Source: CAYVBN01 sp964538565 (GTDB lineage Bacteria > Pseudomonadota > Alphaproteobacteria > Rhizobiales > Xanthobacteraceae). Taken from it: a DNA stretch of 23,810 bases. Within the stretch, counting starts at the first letter, position 1; each line of letters opens with the position of its first letter. The notes beneath the pieces were generated by a model, which was given only the letters and a program-made list of their open reading frames with translations, was not told the DNA's origin and did no database searches. The stretch covers positions 1 through 23,810 of the forward strand of contig CAZIGW010000257.1 in assembly GCA_964538565.1 (NCBI GenBank), written 5' to 3'. Shown in pieces: positions 1-6,580 of the stretch. The translations under genes and the position numbers were made by a program.

Positions 1-662
1 AGGAGCATACGTCGGGCGAAGTCCTGCTGCAGGGGACGCCGGTGTGCGAACCCGGCAGCGACCGCGGCATGGTGTTCCAGGGCTACACGCTCTTCCCCTG
101 GCTGACCGTCAAGAAGAACGTGATGTTCGGCCTCGAGGTCAACGGCCGCAGCCGGCACGAGGCCGAGCAGCAGGCGTTGCAATGGCTGCAGTTGATCGGC
201 CTCGAGAAGTTCGCCGACTGTTATCCGCATCAGTTGTCCGGCGGCATGAAGCAGCGCGTCGCCATCGTCCGGGCGCTCGCCAACCAGCCGCGCATCCTGC
301 TGATGGACGAGCCTTTCGGTGCGCTCGACGCACAGACCCGCGCGCGCATGCAGGTCCACCTGATGGAGATCTGGCGCAAGATCGACATCACCATCGTGTT
401 CATCACCCACGACCTCGACGAGGCGATCTTTCTCGCCGACCGCATCCTCGTGCTCTCCGCGCATCCGGGCCGGGTGCAGGAGTTGATCGAGGTGCCGGTG
501 CCCCGTCCGCGTCATGCCGCGCAGACGATCTCTCCGCAATTCCTCGCCACCAGGGCGCGGCTCGAGGAGCTGATCCACCAGGGCCGACCGCACGACGATG
601 AGGACGCCGACACCTATCGGATGGTCACGCGTCTGACCGACGTCTCGGACAACGTGGAATAG
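1..662 (+). CDS. ABC transporter ATP-binding protein, NrtD/SsuB/TauB type (5' partial)
   Basis: The frame is open to the left edge (first full codon at position 3), so the N-terminus with Walker A lies outside the window. What remains is typical of the ATPase of nitrate/taurine/sulfonate-type importers: a Q-loop segment MVFQGYTLFPWLTV, the signature LSGGMKQR (about 234-257), Walker B with D-loop (LLMDEPFGALD) and the switch histidine in ITHDLDEA. It would power import of a small nitrogen- or sulfur-containing solute together with a binding protein and permease, presumably encoded just to the left. The creatininase gene starts 2 bases after its stop, so it belongs to the operon running to 5027. 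Substrate is inferred only from context; a guanidino compound is the best guess, because the cyanobacterial GdmH locus also carries an NrtABC-like transporter. Confidence 0.93.
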   Translation, partial: EHTSGEVLLQGTPVCEPGSDRGMVFQGYTLFPWLTVKKNVMFGLEVNGRSRHEAEQQALQWLQLIGLEKFADCYPHQLSGGMKQRVAIVRALANQPRILLMDEPFGALDAQTRARMQVHLMEIWRKIDITIVFITHDLDEAIFLADRILVLSAHPGRVQELIEVPVPRPRHAAQTISPQFLATRARLEELIHQGRPHDDEDADTYRMVTRLTDVSDNVE

Positions 663-664
663 CC

Positions 665-1426
665 ATGCAGTGGTCGCAGCGGACATGGGCAGAGCTGCCG
701 CAGGATCTCGCCGCGTCCGCCCAGGCGGCGATCCTGCCGGTCGGCGCGACCGAGCAGCACGGTCCGCACATGGGCTGCGGCATGGACGCCGTGCTCGCCG
801 ACCGTCTGTGCCGGACGGTTGCCGAGCGAACCCGCGTTCCGATGCTGCCGACCTTGCCCTACGGCTGTTCGCTCGGCCACAGCCGGCGCTGGCCCGGCAC
901 GATCCCGCTGCAGCCGGCGACCCTGATCGACCTCGTCAAGCAGATCGGCGACGGTGCCTACCACTCGGGCGTCCGCCGGCTGTTCGTCGTCAATGCCCAT
1001 GTGACCAACGCGGCGCCGCTGCGCTGTGCGCTGGAACTGCTGCGCGCCGAACATGACGACCTCATGGTCGGGGTTTTCAACACGGCAACGGTGAGCCCGC
1101 GCGTGCGTGCCATCCATTTCGCCGACGCGCAGGACTGGCACGCGAACGCCGCCGAGACCTCGCTGATGCTGGCCATCGCCCCCGATCTGGTACGTCCCGA
1201 CCGCCTCGCCGAGGCCGACGATCCGGACCGGACGCAAGGTCTGGTGTTCGCGCACCCGGTCAACCGCACGAGCCGCAACGGCGTCACCGGCATGCCGAGC
1301 CGCGCCACGGCGGAACACGGCCGCCTGTGGTTCGACTGGATGGTCGAGGACCTGAGCGCGCTGATCCTGCGCGGCCTGCGCGAGACGCCGCCGCTCGACC
1401 ACTCGTTCTTCCAGCCAGCCCTTTGA
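665..1426 (+). CDS. Creatininase-family amidohydrolase
   Basis: The 253-residue protein has the creatininase/ArfB/MftE fold signature. PVGATEQHGPHM carries putative metal ligands E30 and H32, followed by D41. Then come the G-x-S-x-x-H...PGT segment (SLGHSRRWPGTI) and DWHANAAETS near residue 157. Members are Zn/Mn-dependent amidohydrolases acting on cyclic or formyl amides, for example creatinine to creatine. The usual NGHGGN (NGHYEN in creatininase) is NAHVTN here (110-115). H112 is kept, but the position of the creatininase metal-ligand Glu is Thr114, so true creatininase activity is doubtful. ATG 665 follows the ATPase stop by 2 bases. Placement with a ureohydrolase-family enzyme points to a guanidino or amide compound as substrate; the exact reaction cannot be read from the sequence. 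Confidence 0.85.
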   Translation: MQWSQRTWAELPQDLAASAQAAILPVGATEQHGPHMGCGMDAVLADRLCRTVAERTRVPMLPTLPYGCSLGHSRRWPGTIPLQPATLIDLVKQIGDGAYHSGVRRLFVVNAHVTNAAPLRCALELLRAEHDDLMVGVFNTATVSPRVRAIHFADAQDWHANAAETSLMLAIAPDLVRPDRLAEADDPDRTQGLVFAHPVNRTSRNGVTGMPSRATAEHGRLWFDWMVEDLSALILRGLRETPPLDHSFFQPAL

Positions 1427-1461
1427 CTCCCACCGTAGTCAACACCAGAGGTGCGCGCGCG

Positions 1462-2823
1462 ATGTACACGGACGCAAGAATCAAACAGACGCAGGAGGAA
1501 CTCCGCGCCAGGGGCGTGAAGTATTGCATCGGCGCCTATGTGGACATCCACGGCGTTCCCAAGGCCAAGGTGGTGCCGCTCGACCATCTTCACCACATGG
1601 CGCACGGATCGGAGCGTTACACCGGCTACGCGCTCGATGGTCTCGGACAGGCACCGAACGACGACGAAATTGCCTCGGTTCCCGATCTCGACCACGTCAT
1701 CCAGTTGCCGTGGGAGCCGAAGCTCGCCTGGATGCCGGCGGACAACACGTTCCGGGGCGAGCCCTATCCGCTCAACACACGTGTGGCCCTGAAGAATGTG
1801 CTGGCGCAGGCGGCCGGGCTGGGCCTTGGCTTCAATCTCGGCATCGAGTGCGAGGTCTATGTCCTCCGCCACGACGGCAACGGCACGCTGAGCGTGCCCG
1901 ATCCGGACGACAGGCTCACCAAGCCCTGCTACGACCTGCGTCCGTTCCTCGACAACTTCCGCTGGCTCGACAAGGTCGCGACCTGCATCAACGATCTCGG
2001 CTGGGACCTCTATTCCTTCGACCACGAGGACGCCAACGGCCAGTACGAGTTCGACTTCAAGTTCGCCGACGCGCTGACGACGTGCGACCGGTTCACCTTC
2101 TTCCGCTACATGGCCAAGCACTACGCCAAGGAAGAAGGCCTCCTCGCCACCATGATGCCCAAGCCGTTCGCCGACAAGACCGGCAACGGCGCGCACTTCA
2201 ACATGTCGCTCTACGATCTTTCAAGCGGCCGCAATGTCTTCGCGCGCCCGCCGCAGGACGATCCGCGCGGGCTCGGCCTGAGCGAAATGGGCTATTACTT
2301 CATCGGCGGCCTGCTGCGCCACGGCCGCGCGTTGTGCGCCGCGTTCGCGCCGACCGTCAACAGCTACAAGCGGTTGGTGCGCCAGGGCGCGATGAGCTAT
2401 TTCTCCTGGGCGCCGGTGTTCAACTCCTACGGCTCCAACAACCGCACAAATTCCGTGCGCGTGCCGGCGGGCGGCGGCCGCTGCGAATCGCGCAACGCCG
2501 ACGGCGCGGTCAACCCGTATCTCGCGGCCGCGCTTGCGCTCGCCGCCGGTCTCGAAGGAATCCGCGACAAGATCAATCCGGGCGAGCCGAACGAGGACAA
2601 TCTCTACACGATCTCCGAGGCCGATCGTCGCAAGCGCAACATCGATTTCCTGCCGCAGACCCTGCAGGAGGCGGTCGCCGCCTTCGCGGCCGACCCGCTG
2701 ATGGAGGAAACGCTCGGACGGGAGCTGCGCGACGAGTTCATCAAATACAAGACGGAGGAATGGGAGGCGTACCACCTCACCGTCAGCAAGTGGGAAGTCG
2801 AGCGCTACAGCCACCTGTTCTAG
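1462..2823 (+). CDS. glnT: Type III glutamine synthetase (glutamate-ammonia ligase, GlnT family)
   Basis: This 453-residue glutamine-synthetase-fold enzyme has the N-terminal beta-grasp segment (YVDIHGVPKAKVVPLDHL) and the catalytic domain. That domain shows SFDHEDANGQYEFDF (metal and glutamate site), KTGNGAHFNMSL (ATP/glutamate site), NSYKRL and NRTNSVRVP (glutamate-binding arginines). This pattern matches the GSIII/GlnT group first described in rhizobia, which is related to gamma-glutamylmethylamide synthetases of methylotrophs. It should couple ATP hydrolysis to amidation of glutamate by ammonia or a small amine. An in-frame upstream extension exists, but ATG 1462 gives the family-like N-terminus and lies 35 bases after the creatininase stop. 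In this operon it probably captures ammonia or methylamine released by the hydrolases. It lacks the adenylylation-loop context of GSI and is not the housekeeping GlnA. Confidence 0.88.
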   Translation: MYTDARIKQTQEELRARGVKYCIGAYVDIHGVPKAKVVPLDHLHHMAHGSERYTGYALDGLGQAPNDDEIASVPDLDHVIQLPWEPKLAWMPADNTFRGEPYPLNTRVALKNVLAQAAGLGLGFNLGIECEVYVLRHDGNGTLSVPDPDDRLTKPCYDLRPFLDNFRWLDKVATCINDLGWDLYSFDHEDANGQYEFDFKFADALTTCDRFTFFRYMAKHYAKEEGLLATMMPKPFADKTGNGAHFNMSLYDLSSGRNVFARPPQDDPRGLGLSEMGYYFIGGLLRHGRALCAAFAPTVNSYKRLVRQGAMSYFSWAPVFNSYGSNNRTNSVRVPAGGGRCESRNADGAVNPYLAAALALAAGLEGIRDKINPGEPNEDNLYTISEADRRKRNIDFLPQTLQEAVAAFAADPLMEETLGRELRDEFIKYKTEEWEAYHLTVSKWEVERYSHLF

Positions 2824-2832
2824 GAGCCAGCC

Positions 2833-3324
2833 ATGTCCGTGCTCGCGCAGACCCGGCCGAGAAGCCGGCCGGTCAGCCGGATCAGCATCTCTTTGCCCGA
2901 GGAATTGCTGTGCGATCTCGACCGCATGGTGGCGGCGCGCGGATTTCCCACGCGCTCGCATGCCGTCAACGACATGCTGCACCAGTTCCTCGTGGAGCAC
3001 AAAAATCACGTCGGCGACGACGTGATGGTCGGCGTGATCGCCCTGTTCTACAACAATTCGATTCCCGGCCTGCAGAAGCAGCTGGCCGACCTGCAGGTGC
3101 GCTATATCGACGAGGTGATCAGCTCGCTGCACGTTCACCTGATGCACAATCAGACCATGGAAGTGGTGCTGGTGCAGGGACCGGCGCACAAGCTGCAGCA
3201 GATCGCCGACCAGATGACGTCGCGCCGCGGCGTCATCTCCGGAAAGATCCATCTCGTCGCCGCCCTGATCCCGCAGCTTCATCCGTTCGTCGACGGCACA
3301 CAACAAGCACAAGGAGCGCCCTGA
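2833..3324 (+). CDS. NikR-like ribbon-helix-helix regulator with degenerate nickel site
   Basis: The 163-residue protein has a CopG/Arc-type ribbon-helix-helix DNA-binding domain at about 16-54 (RISISLPEELLCDLDRM onward) and a NikR/ACT-like C-terminal domain at about 63-145. Aligned to E. coli NikR, the LHVH pair is kept (H100 and H102, equivalent to H87 and H89). The other two high-affinity nickel ligands are changed: H76 is Val89 and C95 is Thr108. The protein may therefore sense nickel weakly, sense another metal, or answer to a ligand bound by the ACT-like fold. It is about 25-30 residues longer than typical NikR, with extensions at both ends. The gene starts 9 bases after glnT and its TGA overlaps the ATG of the ureohydrolase gene, so the two are translationally coupled. 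It is probably the local regulator of the operon. Confidence 0.85.
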   Translation: MSVLAQTRPRSRPVSRISISLPEELLCDLDRMVAARGFPTRSHAVNDMLHQFLVEHKNHVGDDVMVGVIALFYNNSIPGLQKQLADLQVRYIDEVISSLHVHLMHNQTMEVVLVQGPAHKLQQIADQMTSRRGVISGKIHLVAALIPQLHPFVDGTQQAQGAP

Positions 3325-4526
3325 TGCCGATCTTCACCCGCCGCTCGCGCAAGGCCGGACTGCATGCGCCGCCGTTTCGCGTCCGCCGTCATCATCCGGA
3401 TTTCGACAGGCACGGGACCCAGGGCTGGAAGGCGCTCGACGCCGAAGGCCGGCTGTCGGAGACGGGCTGGCGCAAGGAGCAGCAATGGGCGCTCGACATG
3501 GGCCTGCCCGGCGCCGAGTGCCTGACCGACAGGACGATCCCGACGTTCGCGCGCGGCGAGCTTCCGCACTTCGCCGGCATCAACACGTTCCTCAAGGCGC
3601 CCTATGTCGAGAACGTGCGCGACGTCGGCAGATACGACGCCGCCGTCATCGGCATTCCGTTCGATTCCGGCACGACCTACCGGCCCGGCACCCGTTTCGG
3701 ACCTCAGGGCATCCGCCGCATCTCGGCGCTCTACACGCCCTACAACTACGAACTCGGCGTCGACCTGCGCGAGCAGATGACGCTGTGCGACGCCGGCGAC
3801 GTGTTCACGATCCCGGGCAATCTGGAAAAGAGCTTCGACCAGATCACCCGCGGGGTCGCGCATGTCGCCTCCTCGGGCGCCCTGCCGCTCATGCTCGGCG
3901 GCGATCATTCGATCGGCTTTCCGTGCGTGCGCGGGATCGCCCAATGCACGTCGAAGAAGATCGGCATCATCCATTTCGATCGTCACATCGACATCCAGGA
4001 GAAGGATCTCGACGAACGCATGCACACCACGCCCTGGTACTGGGCGACCAACCTGCCCAACGTGCCGGCCACCAACCTGGTGCAGCTGGGCATCGGCGGC
4101 TGGCAGGTGCCGCGCTTCGGCGTGCAGGAGGCGCGCAAGCGCGGCACCAACGTGCTCACCATCGCGGACATCGAGACGCTCGGCCTGGAAAAGACCGCCG
4201 AGATCGCGCTCGAGCTCGCCTGGAAGGGTGTCGACGCCGTCTACGTCTCGTTCGACGTCGATTCGGTCGACTGCGGCTTCGTGCCCGGCACCGGCTGGCC
4301 CGAACCCGGCGGTTTCCTGCCGCGCGAGGCCCTGAAACTGCTCGGCCTCGTCACCGCGGAGGGAATTTGCGGGCTCGAGGTCGTGGAGGTCTCGCCTCCC
4401 TATGACACGTCCGACATCACCGCGCTGTTTGGCCTGCGGGTCGTGGTCGAGGCGCTGGGCTCGCTCGTCGCGCACGGCAAGCTCGGCGCGCACAGGACCA
4501 TCATCGACAAGCCGGTCAGCTATTGA
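3324..4526 (+). CDS. gdmH: Ureohydrolase (arginase/agmatinase superfamily), GdmH-like Ni-dependent guanidine hydrolase
   Basis: The 400-residue protein has the three metal motifs of the arginase superfamily: GGDHS (H195), D219-R-H221-I-D223, and SFD311-V-D313. It departs from arginase and agmatinase as GdmH does. DAHxD becomes DRHID, the specificity loop reads DLDERMHTTPW, the third motif continues VDCGFVPGTGWPEPGG instead of xDP, and there is an N-terminal extension of about 90 residues. I recall very similar segments in Synechocystis Sll1077, the Ni-dependent guanidine hydrolase that makes urea and ammonia. The start ATG 3324 follows AAGGAG at about 3311 and overlaps the regulator stop. The open frame continues upstream to 1524 but there overlaps conserved glnT and the regulator gene, so the longer form is rejected. 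Substrate could be guanidine or a substituted guanidine such as methylguanidine; nickel use is inferred from the family. Confidence 0.85.
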   Translation: MPIFTRRSRKAGLHAPPFRVRRHHPDFDRHGTQGWKALDAEGRLSETGWRKEQQWALDMGLPGAECLTDRTIPTFARGELPHFAGINTFLKAPYVENVRDVGRYDAAVIGIPFDSGTTYRPGTRFGPQGIRRISALYTPYNYELGVDLREQMTLCDAGDVFTIPGNLEKSFDQITRGVAHVASSGALPLMLGGDHSIGFPCVRGIAQCTSKKIGIIHFDRHIDIQEKDLDERMHTTPWYWATNLPNVPATNLVQLGIGGWQVPRFGVQEARKRGTNVLTIADIETLGLEKTAEIALELAWKGVDAVYVSFDVDSVDCGFVPGTGWPEPGGFLPREALKLLGLVTAEGICGLEVVEVSPPYDTSDITALFGLRVVVEALGSLVAHGKLGAHRTIIDKPVSY

Positions 4527-4535
4527 GGCACGCCC

Positions 4536-5027
4536 ATGCATCGCGGGCACGATCACGATCGTCCCCACGCGCATCAGGACGGCGGCGGCCGCGGCGGGTT
4601 CGGCCACAACCGCACGAACGGCCACCAGAGCGTCGTCCAATGGCAGACGCCGCATCTCGGCCCCGGCGACCATCCGCACGGGGATCACGATCACGGCGAG
4701 CCTGACCTCGACCTTGTCGAGCGCGCCTTCGTCGCGGCTTTCGCCGACGCTCCGGACCCGACGAGCTTTCTACGGCTCGCCCAGGTGCCGTTCGAAGCCA
4801 CGTCGGCCGATGGCGCACGGCTCGTGCTGCTGCGGGTCGAGACCGATCTCGTCACCGACGTCGGCGCGCTCATGCCGCACCTCGGCGGCGCATCCTTCCG
4901 CTACGACCCGCTGCCCGCCGCCATGGTGGCGCACCGCCGCCGCCTGCGCTTTGTCTATTTCGACGGCCAGGCCGCGCGCGCGCTGAGCCTCGCGGATGTG
5001 CGCGCGCTGCGCGGGGCGGCCCCATGA
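4536..5027 (+). CDS. Small protein with histidine-rich N-terminus, putative nickel-binding accessory protein
   Basis: I do not recognise this 163-residue protein as a named family. The first 60 residues contain 12 histidines in HxH and HDHD/HGDHDH clusters, mixed with Asp, Gly and Asn, as in metal-storage tails of HypB, UreE and SlyD-like proteins. Residues 61-163 look like a compact alpha/beta domain (DLDLVERAFVAAFADA..., then RLVLLRVETDLVTDVG) without signal peptide, transmembrane segment or P-loop. It is the last gene of the operon, 9 bases after gdmH, with ATG 4536. A cytoplasmic metal (nickel) buffer or delivery protein for the adjacent ureohydrolase is the simplest inference. It is not a HypA or HypB homologue by any motif I can see: no GTPase motifs and no zinc CxxC pair. 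Confidence 0.75.
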   Translation: MHRGHDHDRPHAHQDGGGRGGFGHNRTNGHQSVVQWQTPHLGPGDHPHGDHDHGEPDLDLVERAFVAAFADAPDPTSFLRLAQVPFEATSADGARLVLLRVETDLVTDVGALMPHLGGASFRYDPLPAAMVAHRRRLRFVYFDGQAARALSLADVRALRGAAP

Positions 5028-5063
5028 CATTTCTGGCCACGGCAGGCCCTGGTGCGGCCCGGT

Positions 5064-5693
5064 CTATACCGACGGCCCGCAACCCACCGCATCTGCCAGA
5101 ATCGCCCTGCAGGCGCGGCTGGCCGTATCGGCGACCGACGGATCGCGCGTGACGAGCGCGGCGACGACCGCCCCGTCCATGACGAGGCCGATCGTGCGCG
5201 CCACCATGTCGGGGTCGCGCAGACCCGCTTCCGCGCACAGGGCCGAGAGACGCGCGAGCACCACGCGCTTGTGGGCGATCGCAAGCGTGCGCATGCGATC
5301 GTCGGCCTTGTCGCTTTCGGCCACCGCATTGATAAACGGACAGCCATAGTAATCCTCGCGGTCGAACCAGACCTTGAGGGTCGGCGCGACGCGGGCGAGT
5401 CGGTCGCGCGCCGAACCGCCCGGGCCGTCGATTTCGGCGAGAAACCACCTGCGCCAAGCTTCGCCCTCACGCTCAAGCACGGCTTCGACCAGCCCATTCT
5501 TCGAGCCGAACACCTTGTAGAGCGTGGTCTTGGCGGTCGCGGCGGACTGTACGATGGCATCGACCCCGACCGAGTTCACGCCATAGCGACAGAAGAGGCG
5601 TGATGCCGCTTCGATCAGGCGATCCCGCGGAGAGGAAAGCGGCGGTTCAGGGTCGCCGACGTCCGGGGCCGCAACAGGTTCGACCGAGTCCAT
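5064..5693 (-). CDS. TetR/AcrR-family transcriptional regulator
   Basis: The 209-residue protein has a TetR helix-turn-helix at about 22-68 (PRDRLIEAASRLF, then GVDAIVQSAATAKTTLYKVF) and a ligand-binding domain containing GCPFINA at 117-123, a motif common in the LmrA/YxaF- and NemR-like branch. It is divergent from the osmC cluster. Two palindromes with core GACCGGTC lie between it and osmC, one 47 bases upstream of its own start and one 28 bases upstream of osmC. It is therefore predicted to repress both itself and the neighbouring redox/sulfur cluster and to be released by an electrophile or other small effector. C35 and C118 could be redox sensors, but that is conjecture. ATG 5693 is used; the preceding operon on the other strand ends 36 bases from its stop. 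Confidence 0.9.
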   Translation of the reverse strand: MDSVEPVAAPDVGDPEPPLSSPRDRLIEAASRLFCRYGVNSVGVDAIVQSAATAKTTLYKVFGSKNGLVEAVLEREGEAWRRWFLAEIDGPGGSARDRLARVAPTLKVWFDREDYYGCPFINAVAESDKADDRMRTLAIAHKRVVLARLSALCAEAGLRDPDMVARTIGLVMDGAVVAALVTRDPSVADTASRACRAILADAVGCGPSV

Positions 5694-5739
5694 GTGCGAC
5701 CCTTAACCCGCCGTCGCGCTGACTCGCAACGACAGAGTG

Positions 5740-5755
5740 AACCGACCGGTCTGTG
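5740..5755. promoter_or_regulatory. Putative TetR operator 1 (imperfect palindrome)
   Basis: AACCGACC/GGTCTGTG is an inverted repeat with 6 of 8 pairs matching around the core GACCGGTC. It lies 47-62 bases upstream of the tetR ATG, where it would allow autorepression. It shares the core and right half (GGTCTGT) with the perfect operator at 5897-5914. Confidence 0.6.
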
Positions 5756-5878
5756 TTGCCGAGCAAGCGACCAACTGTTGAGGCCAATTGCCGGATCCTT
5801 AGGCGCTTTCGGCTCCCTGCTCCGTCGCGTTCCTGGGACCGCCTCCGTTTCTTCGAGCTTTTTCGCCACCGGCCGGGC

Positions 5879-5894
5879 TGGCACGCCTTCTGCA
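5879..5894 (+). promoter_or_regulatory. Candidate sigma-54 (-24/-12) promoter for the osmC cluster
   Basis: TGGCACG-CCTT-CTGCA matches the consensus TGGCACG-N4-TTGCA with one mismatch and the required GG-N10-GC spacing. It points toward osmC, whose ATG is 47 bases beyond the element. Transcription would start near 5905, the centre of the palindrome at 5897-5914, so a bound TetR protein would block initiation. One-mismatch matches are expected about once by chance in a window this size, so position and orientation carry much of the weight. Confidence 0.45.
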
Positions 5895-5896
5895 TA

Positions 5897-5914
5897 AAAC
5901 AGACCGGTCTGTTT
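5897..5914. promoter_or_regulatory. Putative TetR operator 2 (perfect 18-bp palindrome)
   Basis: AAACAGACCGGTCTGTTT is a perfect 18-base palindrome, 27 bases before the osmC ATG. AGACCGGTCT-type cores are known for operators of several TetR regulators of the GCPFINA-containing branch. A second copy of the core near tetR supports it as the site of the divergently encoded regulator. Confidence 0.75.
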
Positions 5915-5941
5915 CATTTCTGCACACACGAGGATGCGCCC

Positions 5942-6520
5942 ATGAACCAAGCCGTCGCGAAAACTGCCGTTACCGGCTGTCTCGCCTCCGACCTTCCCAT
6001 TGCAGCGACCGGGTGCTTGGCGCCCATCGACAAGAACGGGCTCGCCGAACTGATCGCCAAGGGCAAGGCGGACCCGACCGTCATCAAGACCCTCAAGTGC
6101 AAGACGGTCGCGGAAGGTCGCTTTCGCCATCTCAACTTCATCCGCGACCTGCCGGCCTACGTGGTCGACGAGCCGCCGGGTCTGCTCGGCGACGACACCG
6201 CGCCGAACCCGTCAGAGGCGGCGCTGGCTGCGCTCGGCTCGTGCCTTGCGGTCGGCATTCACGCCAATGCGGTCGCGCGCGGCATCACTGTCTACAAACT
6301 GGAGATCGAACTCGAAGGCGATCTCAACATCACCGCGGTTTGGGGCACCGGTGACCTGTCGGAGAAACCGGTCGGTTTCACGGACGTGCGCGCCAAGGTC
6401 ACGTTCGAGGCCGATCGCCCGCGCGAGGAGCTTGCGGCGCTTATCGCGCATGCGCGGGCGTGGTCGCCGGTGGCGAACACCTTCTCTCGTCCCGTTAGTC
6501 TCGAGGTCGGACTGGCCTGA
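5942..6520 (+). CDS. OsmC/Ohr-family protein lacking the second active-site cysteine
   Basis: This 192-residue protein of the OsmC superfamily shows ALAALGSCLAVGIHANA with the peroxidatic-type Cys101 on the central helix, then the second half-fold and SPVANTFSRPV. In OsmC/Ohr the second motif is Cys-Pro-Val; here that position is Trp174-Ser-Pro-Val, so the thiol pair needed for the normal peroxidase cycle is absent. Cys3-type residues near the N-terminus (C13, C25) might partner it, or the protein may bind or transfer sulfur or acyl groups instead. ATG 5942 follows a GAGGA Shine-Dalgarno sequence at 5929; upstream codons in frame overlap the operator region and are rejected. It is first in a cluster with a flavoprotein, rhodanese and ferredoxin reductase, suggesting a role in handling a sulfur or electrophilic intermediate. 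Confidence 0.85.
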   Translation: MNQAVAKTAVTGCLASDLPIAATGCLAPIDKNGLAELIAKGKADPTVIKTLKCKTVAEGRFRHLNFIRDLPAYVVDEPPGLLGDDTAPNPSEAALAALGSCLAVGIHANAVARGITVYKLEIELEGDLNITAVWGTGDLSEKPVGFTDVRAKVTFEADRPREELAALIAHARAWSPVANTFSRPVSLEVGLA

Positions 6521-6580
6521 CCGGCCTTGACGCGCAGTTGTCGACGTCTCCACCAACGTTCATCCATCGGGGTGCTGCAC

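Noticed and set aside
958..2196. 412-codon minus-strand open frame opposite the creatininase-like and glnT genes
   Set aside because: Shadow of conserved plus-strand genes in the same codon phase pattern.
1524..3323. Open frame continuous with the ureohydrolase gene, which would make a 1000-residue protein
   Set aside because: This part overlaps conserved glnT and the NikR-like gene in another frame, is Arg/Pro/Gln-rich without motifs, and a good ribosome-binding site precedes ATG 3324.
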